A model generated the notes under the pieces. That model saw nothing but the letters and a program-made list of their open reading frames with translations, ran no database searches and was not told where the DNA came from. Of a DNA stretch of 64,000 bases, positions 62,329 through 64,000 are shown in pieces. This DNA is from JAAYGT01 sp050252075 (GTDB lineage: Bacteria; Pseudomonadota; Gammaproteobacteria; Burkholderiales; Burkholderiaceae_B): assembly GCA_050252075.1 (NCBI GenBank), contig JBFWLP010000002.1:15063-79062 (forward strand), given 5' to 3'. Made by a program: the position numbers and the translations under genes. Each line of letters opens with the position of its first letter. Position 1 is the stretch's first letter.

Positions 62329-62886
62329 ATGCCGAAACTTGAAATTACCCCTCAGCAGCGCAGCGAACTGCGCGCTGCCGCCCACCCTCTGAAACCCGTG
62401 GTACTGATCGGGGAAAAAGGGCTGTCCGACGCTGTTCTGAAAGAAATAGAAGTACATCTGAACGCCCACGGGCTGATCAAAGTACGTGTTGCCGGCGACG
62501 ACCGCCCGGCGCGCGTCGCACTTTACGACACGCTGTGTGAAACCTTGTCGTGTGCCCCGGTTCACCATTTGGGCAAAACGCTTATTATCTACCGCCCGTC
62601 GGAAAAAGCACAGAAATTCAGCAAACCGGCCGTGCCCGAGCCTACGCGGGCCGTTCGCAAGCCCTCGGAACCTCATACGCCCAAAAAACAGGCGGCCCAG
62701 GGGGTGACGCTTACACGGAAATCAGAAAAAGCCAGGCGCTCGGGCCCTACCGATGCCCCGGAAGCGGCCGCCCCCAAAGTGCGGCGCAGCCTGGCGGGAT
62801 CCGCACGCCCCGCGCCGCACGGCATTCCCCGTCGCTCAGGCAGCGCGCTGTCGCTGCGCGCCGGGGCCCGCCGAGGCCGCCGGTAA
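62329..62886 (+). CDS. yhbY: YhbY family RNA-binding protein with C-terminal extension
   Basis: The first 97 residues form a CRM-type RNA-binding domain (LEITPQQRSELRAAAHPLKPVVLIG and the GKTLII end) that in E. coli associates with pre-50S ribosomes. The protein is 185 residues, about twice the usual length: residues 100-185 are rich in Lys, Arg, Pro, Ala and Ser and are probably disordered. It is divergent from rlmE. A weak GC hairpin (CCGCCGG-TAAC-CCGGCGG) spans its stop codon. Confidence 0.9.
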   Translation: MPKLEITPQQRSELRAAAHPLKPVVLIGEKGLSDAVLKEIEVHLNAHGLIKVRVAGDDRPARVALYDTLCETLSCAPVHHLGKTLIIYRPSEKAQKFSKPAVPEPTRAVRKPSEPHTPKKQAAQGVTLTRKSEKARRSGPTDAPEAAAPKVRRSLAGSARPAPHGIPRRSGSALSLRAGARRGRR

Positions 62887-62895
62887 CCCGGCGGT

Positions 62896-63372
62896 TTACT
62901 CGTAGCGTACGCTGACAACTTCGTATTCACGCAGGCCGCCCGGGGCCTGCACCTGTACGACATCGCCCTCGCTCTTGCCGATGAGGGCGCGTGCTACCGG
63001 GCTGGAAACCGAAATCATGTTTGCCCGGATATCGGCCTCGACGTCGCCCACAATTTGGTAGGTAACCCGGTTGCCGGTGTCCAGATCCTCGATTTCCACG
63101 GTGGCACCGAACACGGCCCTGCCATCGACGTCGAGTGTCGAAGGGTCGATGATCTGGGCGTTCGACAGCGTGCCTTCCAGCTCCTGAATGCGCCCCTCGA
63201 CGAAGCCTTGCCGCTCACGAGCGGCGTCGTATTCCGCATTCTCGGATAAATCGCCTTGAGCGCGCGCTTCGGCAATCGCATTGATGACCTCGGGACGCTC
63301 CACGGTTTTCAAACGATGTAACTCAGCTTGCAGACGCTCAGCGCCACGCACTGTCAACGGTATCGCAGACAT
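62896..63372 (-). CDS. greA: Transcription elongation factor GreA
   Basis: The 158-residue GreA rescues backtracked RNA polymerase. The N-terminal coiled coil has the acidic tip GDLSENAEYDAARE with the functional Asp41 and Glu44, and the C-terminal FKBP-like domain includes VGDVEADIRANMISVSSPVARALIGKSEGD. An AGGAAG motif precedes the ATG. The leader contains a strong intrinsic terminator 20 nt upstream of the start codon. Confidence 0.97.
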   Translation of the reverse strand: MSAIPLTVRGAERLQAELHRLKTVERPEVINAIAEARAQGDLSENAEYDAARERQGFVEGRIQELEGTLSNAQIIDPSTLDVDGRAVFGATVEIEDLDTGNRVTYQIVGDVEADIRANMISVSSPVARALIGKSEGDVVQVQAPGGLREYEVVSVRYE

Positions 63373-63391
63373 AAATCTTCCTGATGAAAAG

Positions 63392-63417
63392 TAAAAAGAC
63401 GCTCCGCCGGGAGCGCC
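63392..63417 (-). terminator. Intrinsic terminator inside the greA leader
   Basis: On the minus strand GGCGCTCC pairs with GGAGCGTC (one G-U pair) around CGGC, followed directly by TTTTT. It ends 20 nt before the greA ATG, so it must terminate some transcripts before greA is read. Confidence 0.75.
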
Positions 63418-63530
63418 TGATTGAGACTAATGGTTTATTGCATTGCGGCAACTGCAAGCCGGGCACAACGCCACGGAAGCCGCAGAATAAAGCGCAACTA
63501 CACGCAGTGATGCGCAGTTACGGAAAGAGC

Positions 63531-63563
63531 AAAACAAAACCCCGGCCTGGACACAAACCGGGG
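63531..63563 (-). terminator. Intrinsic terminator after the uraA-like gene
   Basis: On the minus strand CCCCGG pairs with CCGGGG around a 12-nt loop, followed by TTTTGTTTTG. It lies 102 nt past the permease stop and about 160 nt before greA, separating the two units. Confidence 0.65.
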
Positions 63564-63664
63564 ATACAGGTGTATTGTCGGCAAACTACGGCAAAATTGC
63601 AAGTGCCCGGCACATACCTGCCGAACACCCGCCCGCCATGCCGCCCGGAACGGCAGGCAAAACC

Positions 63665-64000
63665 TTACGCGCGACGCTGCAACAGGGCATTGAGCAAAAT
63701 GGCGCCGAAGGTGGCGGTACCAATGCCGTCGAGCCGGAAGGCGCCCAGTTCCAGTGAAAAATTGCCGGCCCCCAGAACCAGGGTCACTGCCGCAACAATA
63801 AGATTGCGGTTGTCGCTGAAGTCGACCTGGTTCACCACCCAGATACGAGCACCCGCGACGGCAATCAGGCCGAAAACGACAATGGACATGCCGCCCAGCA
63901 CCGGCCCCGGAATGGTCTGGATCAAGGCGCCGAACTTGGGCGAGAAGCCCAGCACGATGGCAATCAGTGCAGCCACCACAAACAACAGGGACGAATAGAT
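63665..64000 (-). CDS. uraA: Uracil/xanthine permease, NCS2 family, C-terminal part (partial)
   Basis: The frame is open to the window edge and encodes the last 111 residues of an NCS2 transporter. FSPKFGALIQTIPGPVLGGMSIVVFGLIAVAG is the conserved helix 9-10 region, NQVDFSDNRNLIVAAVTLVLG the following loop, and GIGTATFGAILLNALL the end. This pattern is the UraA uracil:proton symporter type. The N-terminal three quarters lie outside the window. Confidence 0.85.
   Translation of the reverse strand: MYSSLLFVVAALIAIVLGFSPKFGALIQTIPGPVLGGMSIVVFGLIAVAGARIWVVNQVDFSDNRNLIVAAVTLVLGAGNFSLELGAFRLDGIGTATFGAILLNALLQRRA

Noticed and set aside
62877..62897. Hairpin at the yhbY stop as a terminator
   Set aside because: The 7-bp stem is followed by only three T residues and overlaps the end of convergent greA. 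I could not support it as a functional terminator.

Overview
The window is GC-rich, gene-dense betaproteobacterial chromosome, most likely from Alcaligenaceae (Bordetella/Achromobacter/Pusillimonas-type). The basis is family recognition: a ureJ-containing urease operon, a Bug-type (TctC) solute receptor, leuS-lptE-holA-proA, glmM-folP-ftsH-rlmE / yhbY / greA, a second rpmE2, and pst beside ppk/ppx. I see no phage, transposon, CRISPR array or origin. No stretch of more than 300 bases lacks a gene.

Layout. 0-4 kb: the 3' part of a urease operon (ureJ end, ureB, C, E, F, G). 4-9.2 kb: a YdgA-like DUF945 protein, a DsbA-fold isomerase, maiA-ispH-slpA as an overlapping minus-strand operon, and radC. 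9.2-18.2 kb: rpmE2, a membrane glycosyltransferase overlapping a MATE exporter, argE, cfa, a Bcr-type exporter, rpmB-rpmG (rpmG has only 55 codons), a small secreted protein and a YjfB-like protein. 18.2-25.9 kb: leuS, lptE, holA, proA, a HemJ-like protein and an RlmL-type methyltransferase.

25.9-32.8 kb: a minus-strand HAAT transport operon. It encodes a binding protein, one polypeptide fusing both permeases (LivH-LivM), LivG and LivF, followed tightly by an ATP:ADP-translocase-like membrane protein and a Tat-exported aldo/keto reductase. 32.9-35.9 kb: an LtaS/OpgB-like phosphotransferase, tRNA-Pro(UGG) and an EamA transporter.

35.9-46.3 kb: an accessory carboxylic-acid/CoA catabolic region with an AcuI-like reductase, a class III CoA transferase, two acyl-CoA dehydrogenases, a nitronate monooxygenase, a Bug receptor, an IclR regulator, an acyl-CoA synthetase and an MTA/SAH nucleosidase. 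A perfect inverted repeat upstream of iclR recurs with 15 of 17 matches in the CoA-transferase/acyl-CoA-dehydrogenase divergent promoter. I predict both are IclR operators, which would make the region one regulon.

46.4-57.4 kb: an alpha/beta hydrolase, an orphan N-terminal piece of an AMP-forming synthetase and a patatin, then a phosphate block: pstSCAB, ppk, ppx and an OlsB-like acyltransferase. Two Pho boxes of identical geometry precede pstS and ppk. phoU is not next to pstB. 57.4-64 kb: glmM, folP, ftsH, rlmE, yhbY, greA and the end of a UraA permease. A strong intrinsic terminator lies inside the greA leader, resembling the E. coli greA/GraL arrangement.

Most of the window is ordinary core genome. 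The parts most worth a second look are the inferred IclR regulon, the greA leader, the phosphate/ornithine-lipid neighbourhood, the liv operon with its two extra genes, and the orphan AMP-binding fragment.
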